Notes under the pieces: generated by a model
Databases searched by the model: none
What the model was told of the DNA's origin: nothing
The model's input: the letters and a program-made list of their open reading frames with translations, nothing else
Shown here: positions 38,866 to 48,725 of the stretch, one piece after another
Layout of the letters: the number at the start of each line of letters is the position of its first letter
How positions within the stretch are numbered: position 1 is the stretch's first letter
Program-made: the position numbers and the translations under genes
Source: a candidate division KSB1 bacterium
GTDB lineage: Bacteria; Zhuqueibacterota; Zhuqueibacteria; Residuimicrobiales; Krinioviventaceae
Reading direction: 5' to 3'
Length of the DNA stretch: 64,000 bases
NCBI GenBank assembly: GCA_034521575.1
Contig: JAXHMJ010000005.1
Span: 248,001-312,000 of the forward strand

Positions 38866-41262
38866 CTATTTGATATACAGCATTTTTTGTGTCCGAACCT
38901 GATCACCGGACACCAATCTGCAAAAATAGGTACCGCTTGCAGCCTGGCCCTGATCGACGTTCCAGGTAATCGTGTAAACACCTGCGGTTAAATCCTTATT
39001 GACCAATGTTGCCACTTTTCTGCCGAGAACATCATAAACAACAAGACATGTTTTCGCAGGTTCTGGGATACTGAATTCTATAGTCGTATTCGGATTAAAC
39101 GGATTGGGATAATTTTGTTTTAGTTTAAAAACAGGTATTATCGTCTTTTCGTACTTTTCCACTCCGGATACATAATCTTGAATATATTGAGCCAGCCATT
39201 CCATAGCGGGTCTCCAGGCGCCGTCATAATGCACCAAGTAACAGGTGGGCTGCCACATCTGATTTTCAATATATCCCCAGAGAGTGATTCCTTTTACCGA
39301 CGGATGTTCCCACAATACCGGAAAGATTCTTTTATACAGGGTCAATTGCTGATCATCATCAGGCGTCCCGGCGTCATTTAAATTGCCCAGATCCAATTCA
39401 GATATATAAATGGGCAAACCGGTTGCTGCCAATCGATCCAGATTGTGCTTTAACGTTGTGGTGCTGGCATATTCCAGTTCAAAACGATGCCCTTGTACAC
39501 CAATACCGTCTATGAGCCCTCTATCCCTGAGCAGATTAATAATTTCCAGATATGATGTGGTAGCTGAATGATTATTAATAATGTGGTAATCATTTATCAA
39601 TAATTGAGCATTGGGCAGATATGTTCTCGCCAATTCGAAAGCTTTTATGACCCAGTCCCAGCCTGTTTCACCTTTCCCCCCCAACGCAGCCAGATAATTT
39701 CCGTTTGACTCGCCTGAAGGCGGATCGTGTAAAGGTTCATTGACCACATCGACCATATCCATATCCGGATACCGTTCCCCGACCATCCTAAACCAGGCTT
39801 TGATGTAAATGAGTTGCTGATCCGGATCAAGACTTTCAATCCAATTTGGCTGCTGGTTGCCCCAAATCAGGCAATGGTCTTTGAAAATCAAATCATTAGA
39901 TTTTGCATAATCATACAGATCATCCAGTCCACTCCAATTCCAATTATTGGTATCGCTGCTCGTCGCTACAGACCCCCATTTCCCCTCATTCCCGGGAGTC
40001 AACTGATTCCAGTAATCGGCAAAATTGTTATTGCCCAGACCTTTGACATTACCCAAAAATTTTGACGCGCCTTCCGCCAAAGGCGGTCCCCGATAGAATT
40101 TACTTGAATCCTGCTCCGGCGGGGTGACCGAACCCGGCAGTCCCTCATCAAGATATTCAACTGTATAGTACAAGTCAGATCTGCCGAATGCAAACTTGTC
40201 AAACCACAACCCGTCTTCACGACTGCCGATTTGAAATGTTTTTAAAAGGCTGCCGCTGCTGACATAAAATGTCTCCTGCGGCAGTTCGCCCGGAAAAAAA
40301 TTTTTGGTCAGGTTTACCCACTTCCAGATTTCCGAACCGGCCACACCCGGCCCGTTTACAATATCCGTGGCATGGGCAAATCCCACATCGGCAAGCCCGT
40401 TAAGAAAGACCCAGTCCGCACGCGCCGTATCGTTTTTATCGCCGAATCCGTGTGCAGCAAAAAAGCTGTCGTCATCCCATTCGTTGGGACCCACGCGTAA
40501 CCGGGCAAATAAATTGTAATGTCCCGAGTCCTCAAAGGTTACCTGGTAGGTTATCATACTGCTGGTGTCTTCCGGACTGGTTTGACCCAAATAATCGCTT
40601 GTCGTGGTCACATAGGTTATGGTATCGCTCTGTTGAACTGAAAAACTGCTGCCGATGATACCGGATTCTGCTTCAACCACAACAGGCGTTTTACCAAAAT
40701 TAACATCCGTGATCTGCAGATTATCCAGATAAATGGCATTTCCTGCATTTGCTGCATAACTGAAATGAATAGGCGCCCGGATATAGGTTTGATTGTCACT
40801 GACTGTAAACTGCATGGTAAATTTCTTCCATTGGGTGGTAAGCGTTGCGGGGCGAATGACATTGTATTCCGAATAGGAATAATTGCCTACCGTAAAATTC
40901 ACCTGCGCGCCGGCTTTTTCAGCTTTTGCCCATACCGAGTAATTATAAGTTGCGCCCTGAGTGACCGGAATACTATCGGCAACAACCTGGATATCCCATT
41001 GATTACTACCCAGACCGTTCACGGTCGTTTTCAAGGCGTGATTTCCTTCTGCAACCGGTTCGTTCACAATCTCGAAAACAGGCGGAGTTATATCGTCTCC
41101 GAAAATCATTAACCATCCTGGTGTACCGGTTTCAGTCATGCCACCGACATCCGAATTTTCAAAACCACCATTGGTCACAAGTTGAGCCGATACCGGGCCC
41201 GATATAAAAATAAGAATGGAAAAAATCAGAGCAATTGCCAATCGATTGCAGCCATGATACAT
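38866..41262 (-). CDS. GH10 endo-xylanase with two carbohydrate-binding modules and T9SS tail
   Basis: This is an intact 798-residue secreted enzyme, with AGGAGTCTCCC before the ATG and a signal peptide ending SGPVSAQ. A CBM4/9/22-like domain (GGFENSDVGG ... IYLDNLQITDV) covers about 25-185. A second module at 190-370 (VVEAESGIIG; DDDSFFAAHG; WKWVNL; SREDGLWFDK) is related to the module in neighbouring secreted proteins. The GH10 barrel at about 395-705 has acid/base glutamate in VDVVNEPLHD and nucleophile in PIYISELDLG. A T9SS domain (QNYPNPFNP) ends the protein. GH10 enzymes cut beta-1,4-xylan and tolerate substituents. Its twin at 51670-54236 shares the second module but has a LamG domain in place of the first. 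A cell-surface location is expected. Confidence 0.9.
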   Translation of the reverse strand: MYHGCNRLAIALIFSILIFISGPVSAQLVTNGGFENSDVGGMTETGTPGWLMIFGDDITPPVFEIVNEPVAEGNHALKTTVNGLGSNQWDIQVVADSIPVTQGATYNYSVWAKAEKAGAQVNFTVGNYSYSEYNVIRPATLTTQWKKFTMQFTVSDNQTYIRAPIHFSYAANAGNAIYLDNLQITDVNFGKTPVVVEAESGIIGSSFSVQQSDTITYVTTTSDYLGQTSPEDTSSMITYQVTFEDSGHYNLFARLRVGPNEWDDDSFFAAHGFGDKNDTARADWVFLNGLADVGFAHATDIVNGPGVAGSEIWKWVNLTKNFFPGELPQETFYVSSGSLLKTFQIGSREDGLWFDKFAFGRSDLYYTVEYLDEGLPGSVTPPEQDSSKFYRGPPLAEGASKFLGNVKGLGNNNFADYWNQLTPGNEGKWGSVATSSDTNNWNWSGLDDLYDYAKSNDLIFKDHCLIWGNQQPNWIESLDPDQQLIYIKAWFRMVGERYPDMDMVDVVNEPLHDPPSGESNGNYLAALGGKGETGWDWVIKAFELARTYLPNAQLLINDYHIINNHSATTSYLEIINLLRDRGLIDGIGVQGHRFELEYASTTTLKHNLDRLAATGLPIYISELDLGNLNDAGTPDDDQQLTLYKRIFPVLWEHPSVKGITLWGYIENQMWQPTCYLVHYDGAWRPAMEWLAQYIQDYVSGVEKYEKTIIPVFKLKQNYPNPFNPNTTIEFSIPEPAKTCLVVYDVLGRKVATLVNKDLTAGVYTITWNVDQGQAASGTYFCRLVSGDQVRTQKMLYIK

Positions 41263-41339
41263 GGGAGACTCCTGTTTGAGTTTATGAGATAGTTTTGATG
41301 TTCAGATTTATCTTTTTTGCATTTGTATTTTAATCTGTG

Positions 41340-41585
41340 CTATTTGAGATTTGATTTCATTTCCTCACCTGAATACAGGATCGTTTTACCGACTGATGTT
41401 GCCATACCGGCGCCTTTGTTTTTGTTGACCACTACAATATTAAACATACGCTCATCCAGCATGCCGGGAAAGGACCCTTTTCTTTTATAAATGGTCAATA
41501 CGTTTTTTGAATCATTCCAGTTGAAGGTTATCGTAGAATAAGCGCCTTTTTCGTAATTATAATTATCGTATCTCTGATCAAACAT
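41340..41585 (-). pseudogene. C-terminal remnant of a GH31 alpha-xylosidase (DUF5110 domain only)
   Basis: An 81-codon frame reads NYNYEKGAYSTITFNW and RKGSFPGMLDERMFNIVVV, the hallmark of the DUF5110 beta-sandwich that ends GH31 alpha-xylosidases and alpha-glucosidases. The catalytic part, about 600-800 residues, is missing. The fragment starts seven bases after the stop of the upstream GH3 gene, so the front of a GH31 gene appears to have been deleted up to the GH3 end. It has no signal peptide or enzyme activity of its own. It implies that the ancestral locus also contained a GH31, which is common in xyloglucan or xylan clusters. Confidence 0.75.
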
Positions 41586-41591
41586 ATCATT

Positions 41592-43667
41592 TTATTGAAT
41601 CGTTATTGTGGTTATCTTTAAATCGTTATCAGCTGAACTATGACCATAATACACCATGTACTTTCCCGGGTTGACCGCCATTTTAAGCTGATTCCAGTCG
41701 TAAAATTCAAAAGAACAAGGCGGCAGGTCTATCGTTACTTGCCGTGTTTTGCCGGCTTTAACAAATACTCGCTGGAACCCCCTCAGAGTTTTCAGAGGAC
41801 CGTCGGGATCATTCTCTTTTCGTACATAAATTTGTACAATCTCGGTACCGTCACGGTGGCCGCAATTCGTTACGGGAATTGTCAATCGAATGGTTTCATC
41901 AGCGGTGATCGACGTTTTGTTTGAACAAGCAGCACCAATTTCAAATCGGGTATAGCATAGTCCGTATCCAAACGGAAAAAGTGCATTGTCCATATAACGA
42001 TAAGTCCGTCCTTGCATTGAATAATCTTCAAAACCAGGGAGCTGCTCTGAATTTTTATAAAATGTGACGGGCAGTTTTCCCGATGGATTGTAATCGCCAA
42101 AAAGCACATCGGCCACAGCTTGTCCGCCCGATTCACCGGCGTACCAGGCCTGAAGAATGGCGTCACAGGTTTCAGTTTCGGGTTTAAGTGCGACGGCTGA
42201 ACCGGAACAATTTACGAAAACAACTTTTTTACCCGCCTGTTTGAGTGCTTTTAAACAATTGCGTTGCACAGGCGGGAGTTCGATATGGGTGCGGTCGCCC
42301 CCTTTGAATCCAGGATAGGAAACCGGCATTTCTTCACCCTCGAGCTGCCCGGAGAGGCCGCCTGCAAACACCACCAAATTGATACCCTCAAGTTTTTTTA
42401 AAAGATGAGTGTAATCTACATCTACTTCTTTACCAAAATTAAATTCGAGGTTTGCCTGCCAATTGTGCATCTGGGCGTAACGGATTTCGATCTTGTATGT
42501 TTTCCCGGCTTTGACCTCGAATGGATGTCGTGACGGCAGTGTCCGCCAATTGTCATATTTTGTCAAGGATTCGCCATTTACCAGCAATTCAAAGTGTCCT
42601 GTCGCTCCGCCTTTAAATACAATTTCTTCATCTTTTTCGGGTACAAATTCGGTTTCGTATTTGGCCGAGAACCCTTCGAGCTTAACCCCCGGCGCAAATT
42701 CGTGTTGCCCAGCCGTGGTTAATTGAATTGGATTTACAATTTGCTGCGTGGTAACAATGTCACCGGTGAGTTCAGGGTTGTTCCAGTAGGTCGCCTTGAA
42801 GCCTTTTCGGCCTTTGAACGAACACTGATCAAAATAGCTTTGCGTCACTTTGTCCTCAACCAGATCACAGCCTTTATCATATAGAATCTTGTCGGATGCA
42901 AGCTTTGAGGAAATCCCGTCGAGAATGCTAATCGTCCGTATCGGTGTGCCGTTGTAATTTCCCCACAACATGGGTTCATCATCGGCATTGGGTCCGATCA
43001 CAGCCAGCTTTTCGATCGATTTCTGTAGAGGGAGAATCTCGTTTTTATTCTGCAGAAGCGTCATCGATTCCCGGGCCATCGTCAGGGCAAGGTTCCGGTG
43101 CTCCTCGTTATTCACCACCGACATGGGAATGTGGGCCCAGGGCACAATCGAATCGTCGTCCATTTCCCCCAGATCAAATCGTCCGGTCAACACCCGCATC
43201 AAACTTTTATCTATTTTTTCTTCTTTGATCAGATCTCTTTTAACCGCTTCTGATAAGGTTTTAAAAGGATAATTTTCCCAAACGCATTCGATATCCGTTC
43301 CGGCAAGAACAGCCTTGGACGCGGCATGGACCGCATCGGATGACACATGATGACTGTTGAAAAAGTCGGTAATGGCGCCGCAGTCGGAAACAACAAGGTA
43401 CTCATATCCCCACTCATCACGCAGAATACGTTGCAGCAGCCGTGTATTGCCACAACAGGGATCGTCATCCAGACGCTGATAGGCGCACATCACCTGGCGG
43501 ACATCGGCCTGTTGTACCAGAGCTTTAAAGGCCGGCAGATAGGTTTCATATAAATCGCGAGGATTAATAGTATTGAGATTAATTTCATGCCGACTCCATT
43601 CGGGCCCGGAATGAACCGCATAATGCTTGGCGCAGGCCAATAATTTTCTGTATTTTGCATCCTGGGA
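41592..43667 (-). CDS. GH3 beta-xylosidase, 3' part (frameshifted)
   Basis: In the correct frame this part begins DAKYRKLLACAKHYAVHSG. It contains the nucleophile aspartate in LVVSDCGAITDF, the (alpha/beta)6 domain with a PA14 insert (FKATYWNNPELTGD ... ATGHFELLVNGESL), the string GGLSGQLEGEEMPV and a C-terminal fibronectin-like domain ending at 41592. This arrangement is that of Xyl3A-type beta-xylosidases, which release xylose from xylo-oligosaccharides. The frame joins the 5' part near 43664-43666. One more C in the coding strand (CCCC instead of CCC) would give GPQDAKYRK. It differs clearly from the other GH3 at 29123-31891, so the two probably have distinct substrates. There is no T9SS tail. 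Confidence 0.8.
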   Translation of the reverse strand, partial: SQDAKYRKLLACAKHYAVHSGPEWSRHEINLNTINPRDLYETYLPAFKALVQQADVRQVMCAYQRLDDDPCCGNTRLLQRILRDEWGYEYLVVSDCGAITDFFNSHHVSSDAVHAASKAVLAGTDIECVWENYPFKTLSEAVKRDLIKEEKIDKSLMRVLTGRFDLGEMDDDSIVPWAHIPMSVVNNEEHRNLALTMARESMTLLQNKNEILPLQKSIEKLAVIGPNADDEPMLWGNYNGTPIRTISILDGISSKLASDKILYDKGCDLVEDKVTQSYFDQCSFKGRKGFKATYWNNPELTGDIVTTQQIVNPIQLTTAGQHEFAPGVKLEGFSAKYETEFVPEKDEEIVFKGGATGHFELLVNGESLTKYDNWRTLPSRHPFEVKAGKTYKIEIRYAQMHNWQANLEFNFGKEVDVDYTHLLKKLEGINLVVFAGGLSGQLEGEEMPVSYPGFKGGDRTHIELPPVQRNCLKALKQAGKKVVFVNCSGSAVALKPETETCDAILQAWYAGESGGQAVADVLFGDYNPSGKLPVTFYKNSEQLPGFEDYSMQGRTYRYMDNALFPFGYGLCYTRFEIGAACSNKTSITADETIRLTIPVTNCGHRDGTEIVQIYVRKENDPDGPLKTLRGFQRVFVKAGKTRQVTIDLPPCSFEFYDWNQLKMAVNPGKYMVYYGHSSADNDLKITTITIQ

Positions 43668-44179
43668 CCTTGCAGACCTTTGACAACCGAAACGCCCATT
43701 CGCGACATCAAGTAGGGATCTTCGCCGTATGTCTCCTGGCCGCGTCCCCAGCGGGGATCACGAAAAATATTAATATTGGGCGTCCACACCGAAAGACTCA
43801 GAAAGCGGCGATTTTCCAATCCCTTGCGTCGGGATTCATTGTACTTGGCTCGGATTTCATCGGAAACCGCATCGAAAATACGATAAACCAGTTCATCATC
43901 GAATGAGGCCGCCATACCAATAGGCTCTGGAAATACCGTAACACTGTCATTATTGGCGAGACCGTGCAGAGCCTCACTCCACCAATTGAACGTCTTGATG
44001 CCCAAACGCGGAATGGCATCCGACTGGTCACACATTAAAGAAACCTTTTCGTCAAGCGTTAAGCGCGAAATCAAATCTCTGGCCCGCTCTTTGGAATCCA
44101 GGTTGGGGTCCTGAAAAGGATATTGCTGTTGTCCCCATAGACTCGTGATTAAAAACAAAATCGTTATTACTTTTCTCAT
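43660..44179 (-). CDS. GH3 beta-xylosidase, 5' part (frameshifted)
   Basis: This is the N-terminal piece, with signal peptide MRKVITILFLITSLWG and the start of the GH3 barrel: RLTLDEKVSLMCDQSDAIPRLGI, followed by FNWWSEALHGLA, and later NINIFRDPRWGRGQETYGEDP. Homology stops after VVKGLQGP near 43667, and the frame then continues as unrelated sequence to 43490. With the 3' part the full protein would be about 860 residues. The gene follows the GH29 gene after a short gap, on the same strand. Confidence 0.8.
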
Positions 44180-44233
44180 ATGATAAAATTTCCTATAATA
44201 ATGAACAGTTAATTTTACAGCTCAATATGTGTT

Positions 44234-45668
44234 TTATTCTTTTACCTCTTTAAAAATCATTTTGTCAAGATTAAAGTAATCGCCATCAACGACCAGTTTC
44301 AATACATGCTGACCAGCATCCAGCTTTACGGTCTTTTTTACTGGTTTCCAATTTTGATAACCGGCAGTATTCGGGATTGAAATAATCCCCGTTTTGTTTA
44401 CCCCATCACATTCAAGATGCAGCTTTCCACTTTCGGAAGCGGACGCGATATAGAACGAAATCCGATATGTCGCGGTTTGATTCACAGTAACTGTATAGGC
44501 CAGCCATTCTCCGGCACGAGTCCAGCCCAACGCATAGCCGCCTGCAGAGCAATTATCAATATCCACACCTTCATGATAACGATATTGTCCGCCTTCATTT
44601 ATCTCATCGGTATCGTAATACGCATCGCCGGAACAGCCGGTATCGTAATCTTCAGCTTCAATGGTTCCCGGAATAGTATGTGGTTTGAAAGCTTTTTGCT
44701 CAATTTCGCAGACTTCTAACAGCTTCCATCCGAAAGAGAAACCATCCTCGGAATTGACCAACTCGACTCTTTCACCTTCGGTCAAGTCATTATTTATCGC
44801 TAGTACATACGAAGGAAATTGTTTGTAAAAGATGGCAAGTAATCCATTATACGAATGTTCGATTTTCCATAATTGACTGTCTTTGTCGGAAACATCTGAA
44901 ATAAATAGTTCATGACTGGATGATCCGGAAACACGACACGCCAATACTTTTTCATGGTTCTGACGGTTCAGAATTCTATAAAATCCTTTTCCCAATGCTT
45001 CCAATTTCCATTGGTTGGCATGATCTTTTCTTTTACCTGCCAGTCTCAAATCCGAACCAAGAATCAAACGACCTGTATTTTCACCTGGAACAATATAATA
45101 ATGCGGAGTACAATTGACATCTGCATAAAGGTCAATAGGCGGAATCGTGCGGTCAAAGCTGAGTTTCAAAACATAGGCCGGTTCTTTAAAAGGGCGTTCG
45201 GGCAATCTAACCTCCAACCCTTCCGTATTCTGATTATAATCTAATGTTAGGTATTTTCCAGCTTTGCCATTGATGAGTTCGACCGAATTCAGGTTCTTAA
45301 TGTCAATTCTGTCAGAAGATAATGATTTAAGTATAACATTTTTTTGATCTCGTTCCCAGCCAAGCAGAATGGCGTAAAGTGTCGTATTATCTTTGGACCG
45401 TGTATAGCGAACATCTTGTGCACTCCCTTCCGCCGGAGCGGTAAATACACCGTGACCCGACCCCATTTTTGTCGGACCTTCTCCATATTTTTGCCACGCC
45501 CGTGTGCTATACACCGCTTCGCCGTATTTTTTAAGCCATGAACCCATTGCAAGCAAAAGGTCTTTTTGTTCCTGGGGGATTGTCCCATCTGCTTTGGGTG
45601 ATATATTCAACAGTAAATTGCCGTTTTTGCTTATTCTGTCAATAAAACCATGAAGCACTTGTTTTTTC
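44234..45668 (-). CDS. GH29 alpha-L-fucosidase, 3' part (frameshifted) with ricin-like lectin and CBM6 domains
   Basis: In the correct frame this part starts at KQVLHGFIDRISKNGNLLLN, the end of the GH29 barrel. It continues with a C-terminal beta-sandwich (YTRSKDNTTLYAILLGW), a ricin-B-like beta-trefoil (QWKLEALGKGFYRILNRQN; SQLWKIEHSYNGLLAIF) and a final CBM6 (IPGTIEAEDYDTGC ... LDKMIF). The frameshift lies in a run of six T on the plus strand (45662-45667). One base fewer gives YYSEKQVLHG and restores a continuous protein. The two extra binding domains suggest attachment to insoluble glycan, yet no T9SS tail is present. Together with GH95 it indicates that fucose occurs on the target polysaccharide. 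Confidence 0.8.
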
Positions 45669-46661
45669 GGAATAATATCCAATCCCCTCGGTGTAGCACC
45701 AGCTTGAGGAACTGATCGCATCATCGGTAAGCCAGTAATTTTCAGTTATATCGACGGGTCCGCCGCGTTCATAATCGAGAACAGCGCAATCGGGATTCAG
45801 ACCATCCTTGTAGGTAGCCACCACATTTTTATTCCATTCGGCTGACTGATTGTAATAGTAAGATAAGAACTGGAGAAGAACAGATTGAGAGATCACATGC
45901 AGATTAAAATCCTGCCAGATAATATCGGGTTTATATTGACTTATTATTTCCTTATGTTTACTCAGCCACATGGCTTCATTCGCCTCTTTTCCCTGCTGTC
46001 CGTAAAGCTTTTGGAGTTTTGGATCGTCTGTTTGCGGTACCGCTTGATAAAATCCGGTAATGTTGTACGCATGGTGCATGGAGAGGATAACCCTCATATC
46101 TTGCTTGCGGATGGCATCCGTCAATAAACCAACCAGATCCAGTTTCGGTCCCATGTCCTTGGCGTTCCATGGATTCACCTCGCTGGCCCACATGGAAAAC
46201 CCGTCGTGGTGCTCAGCCACCGGACCGGCAAATTTTGCTCCGGCATCCGCAAAGAGCTGAGCCCATTCGTCAGGATCGAATGATCCGCCGTTTGATTTGA
46301 GCCTGGGCGAGAACTGAACAAAATTTCCCTGCTTGTCCTTGTCACCGGTAATAAAGTGATCGTATGGCCACTGAGAAACATCGCCATAAACTTTTGTGTG
46401 GTGTTTGTTTTCCGCTGATCCTTTTATATACATATTCCGGGGATACCATTCGTTGGCATAGGCAGGAACAGAATAAACACCCCAATGGAAATAGATACCG
46501 AACTTGGCGTCCTTGAACCATTCCGGAACAGGATTGGCTTTCTCAAGAGATTCAAACGTGGGCTCATAAACATATTTTTGGGGTTGAGACAAGATTTCAG
46601 AATATCCTGCTTTAACGATCACAATAAATGCAAACACGAGAAAAAAAATATAACTTTTCAA
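45660..46661 (-). CDS. GH29 alpha-L-fucosidase, 5' part (frameshifted, TTG start)
   Basis: This piece holds the GH29 catalytic barrel, a retaining alpha-L-fucosidase. The protein begins with a signal peptide (KSYIFFLVFAFIVIVKAGYS), and the only start codon that covers it is TTG at 46661, with AGGAG nine bases upstream. Family strings are WFKDAKFGIYFHWGVYSVPA, AKFAGPVAEHHDGFSMW and the nucleophile region DIIWQDFNLH. The frame is correct up to GYYSEK near 45668 and then stops at 45639. The gene lies between GH43 and GH3 on the same strand. Confidence 0.82.
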
Positions 46662-46760
46662 AAGTAGTTACTCCTAATTTCTAATTGATATGGACAAGCC
46701 ATTTTTCATGCTACAATTACAGAATATTTAGGATATAGAAAATTTTGTCTGCTCATATCT

Positions 46761-47885
46761 TTAATATTCAACAATTTGTTCTGTCCATCTGGGGCCGTCG
46801 ATATAAAGTCTGCCATTTTTATAGTACACCGGTTCATATCCCATTTGAGGGGTTAATTCCCATGATTTAAAGGTTTGACTGTACGGATAAGGCCGTTTTT
46901 CATACATCATGTAATGACAGGAACTCCAAATTTGGCCATCCGGTCCTTCGAACAAGGCATTATGCCCGGTTTCACAATAAGGGTCTTCCGTGTCCTCAAA
47001 CTTTAAATGATCATATCCCCCACTCATGGCCAATTCACGACGATATCCTTTTTTTCGGGTGCCAAAGATCGGTTCCCGTGATACCAGTTCCCAGGGACCA
47101 AGCGGTTTTTTGGATTTCAGCAAGCCCACCTCATATCCTCGGGTCCAGGTTGAAAAGAACATAAAGTAGGTATCATCGCGTTTTATGACAAAAGGCCCTT
47201 CTATTCCTCCCATCATCCACTCGGGATAACCGGGTTCACGTTTGTCAAGAAACTTATCAATAGGCGTTGTCAGTGTTCCGGTTTTTAAATCTATTTTTGC
47301 CTGAAAAAGACCATTACCGCTGCAATAAAAATAAACCTGTCCATCGTCGTCTTTAAAAAGGGTCGCGTCGTTATTGTATTGACCCGTCAACGGTCCGTTT
47401 ACCAGTATATAAGGACCGGTGACCTCATCGGACGAAAAAAGCCAAACACTGTGCGCACTCATGCCTTTGGGGTCTTGTTCGGTGACTTTGCCGCTATTGA
47501 TCGTCAGCCAATATTTGTTTTGTATATAGTGAATCTCAGGGGCCCAGAAACGACCGTTGTAAGGACAATCTTCCGGTAGTTTACCCGCATCGATCAACCA
47601 GGAATGGTGCTCCCAGTGTAACAAATCATCAGAAACCAACAGCCGTACTCCCGGATTGGGTCCAGTCCAAACAGGCCTGGATGTTCCCGTGCAATACCAC
47701 TTTTCTCCTACTTTAATAATACAATAATCGCGCATTGAGATGGATGTGTTCCTGGTAATTGGATTTGTATATCGGAAAGTATGTGTCGTATGATCCTCTG
47801 ACAATGTTCCAGTATTTGAGTTGACCTGTGCAAAACAGGCAGAGGCCATCAAGATTGATAAAAATAACCATAATTTATAATACAT
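46761..47885 (-). CDS. GH43 glycosidase (arabinofuranosidase/arabinanase type)
   Basis: This intact 374-residue secreted enzyme has signal peptide MYYKLWLFLSILMASACFAQ. It is a single propeller without accessory domains. Family residues are the base aspartate in SISMRDYCIIKVG, the middle aspartate in QYNNDATLFKDDD and the acid glutamate in GGIEGPFVIKRDD. The WAPEIHYIQNKYWL string is typical. Subfamily and substrate cannot be fixed by eye. Removal of arabinose or exo-cleavage of arabino-oligosaccharides is likely from context. There is no sorting tail, so it is probably periplasmic. A GGAG lies about 11 bases before the ATG. Upstream lies a discoidin-domain remnant. Confidence 0.82.
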   Translation of the reverse strand: MYYKLWLFLSILMASACFAQVNSNTGTLSEDHTTHTFRYTNPITRNTSISMRDYCIIKVGEKWYCTGTSRPVWTGPNPGVRLLVSDDLLHWEHHSWLIDAGKLPEDCPYNGRFWAPEIHYIQNKYWLTINSGKVTEQDPKGMSAHSVWLFSSDEVTGPYILVNGPLTGQYNNDATLFKDDDGQVYFYCSGNGLFQAKIDLKTGTLTTPIDKFLDKREPGYPEWMMGGIEGPFVIKRDDTYFMFFSTWTRGYEVGLLKSKKPLGPWELVSREPIFGTRKKGYRRELAMSGGYDHLKFEDTEDPYCETGHNALFEGPDGQIWSSCHYMMYEKRPYPYSQTFKSWELTPQMGYEPVYYKNGRLYIDGPRWTEQIVEY

Positions 47886-48127
47886 GACAATTAATTCTCC
47901 ACAATATGTGACGGTTTAACATATGGACGTGCATGCTGAGCCGGGCTTGCTGATAGGCACCGTCATTAATGATCATTTTAGAGTACAACTTTCAGGTTCA
48001 TCTGTCGAATATTTAAAACAATAAAACATAAACTCGGCTCATTATATACTCTTATTATTATCCAATGGAATAAAAAAATCGGCACTTTGGCAGGATAATA
48101 TCCGGCGGATGAGCCGAAAACGGAAAA

Positions 48128-48660
48128 TTACAGCAATCCCGATGGAATATGCTTTGGCCAATCCGTCAAAGTCAGTCTGACAAAACGACACCTTACCGGA
48201 GTTATGTCCTCAAAAATCATATGACACAGAACGGTATTTTTTATTTGATCAAGCGCCGTCCTGTACGTCTCACCGTCTGTGAACATATCGTTCTTGTATT
48301 GATAAACAAAATTCAAAGATTCATCACCTGAGACCGCCACCCTCTCCGGCGTCCGCCGTTGGACATCAGACGGACACCATCGACGGTGAACAACTGCGCC
48401 ACATCAAAACGTGTATCCGGTGAAAGCTCAATCGTCAAAACCGGTTGAAAATCTGCCGGGGCGGGTTGCCACCAGGTACCGCTGGGGTTGTCCACGGCAT
48501 AGGCCGTGTCACGCCCCGGCTGATGAGAGGAGGATGATGAGAGAGCGTTCATTTTTTTGATCGTCACCGATATCGAACCGCTGTTGCCTCGCTCAGGATC
48601 GCAGACCGCTCCCGGAGCCCATTGCGGCGTTTCGATAACCTCGATCTCTATATATTTCCG
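48128..48660 (-). pseudogene. Remnant of a glycosidase C-terminal discoidin-like (F5/8 type C) domain
   Basis: Two overlapping minus-strand frames together read IETPQWAPGAVCDPE, then YAVDNPSGTWWQPAPAD, TRFDVAQLFTVDG, and after a one-base shift near 48345 SLNFVYQYKND and RCRFVRLTLTDWP. This is the tail of a discoidin-like carbohydrate-binding domain of the kind attached to GH43 and similar enzymes. No catalytic domain precedes it. The piece begins about 65 bases after the stop of the CE1-type gene. It lacks a start and a signal peptide and also contains a frameshift. I infer that most of a glycosidase gene was deleted here. Confidence 0.6.
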
Positions 48661-48725
48661 TTCTGATCAAAGATAAAACGATTCATTCACATAGATTAAA
48701 TGACTGATAAATAAAAGTCATAAAC

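Noticed and set aside
45660-45670. Programmed -1 frameshifting at the A-rich run in the GH29 gene
   Set aside because: The heptamer A AAA AAC is not in the zero frame and the downstream frame needs a +1 shift, so a homopolymer error is simpler.
48034-48117. Nine-base inverted repeat (TCGGCTCAT / ATGAGCCGA) with a 66-base spacer
   Set aside because: The spacer is long, no T run follows and it lies beside a gene remnant. It is probably chance or a leftover.
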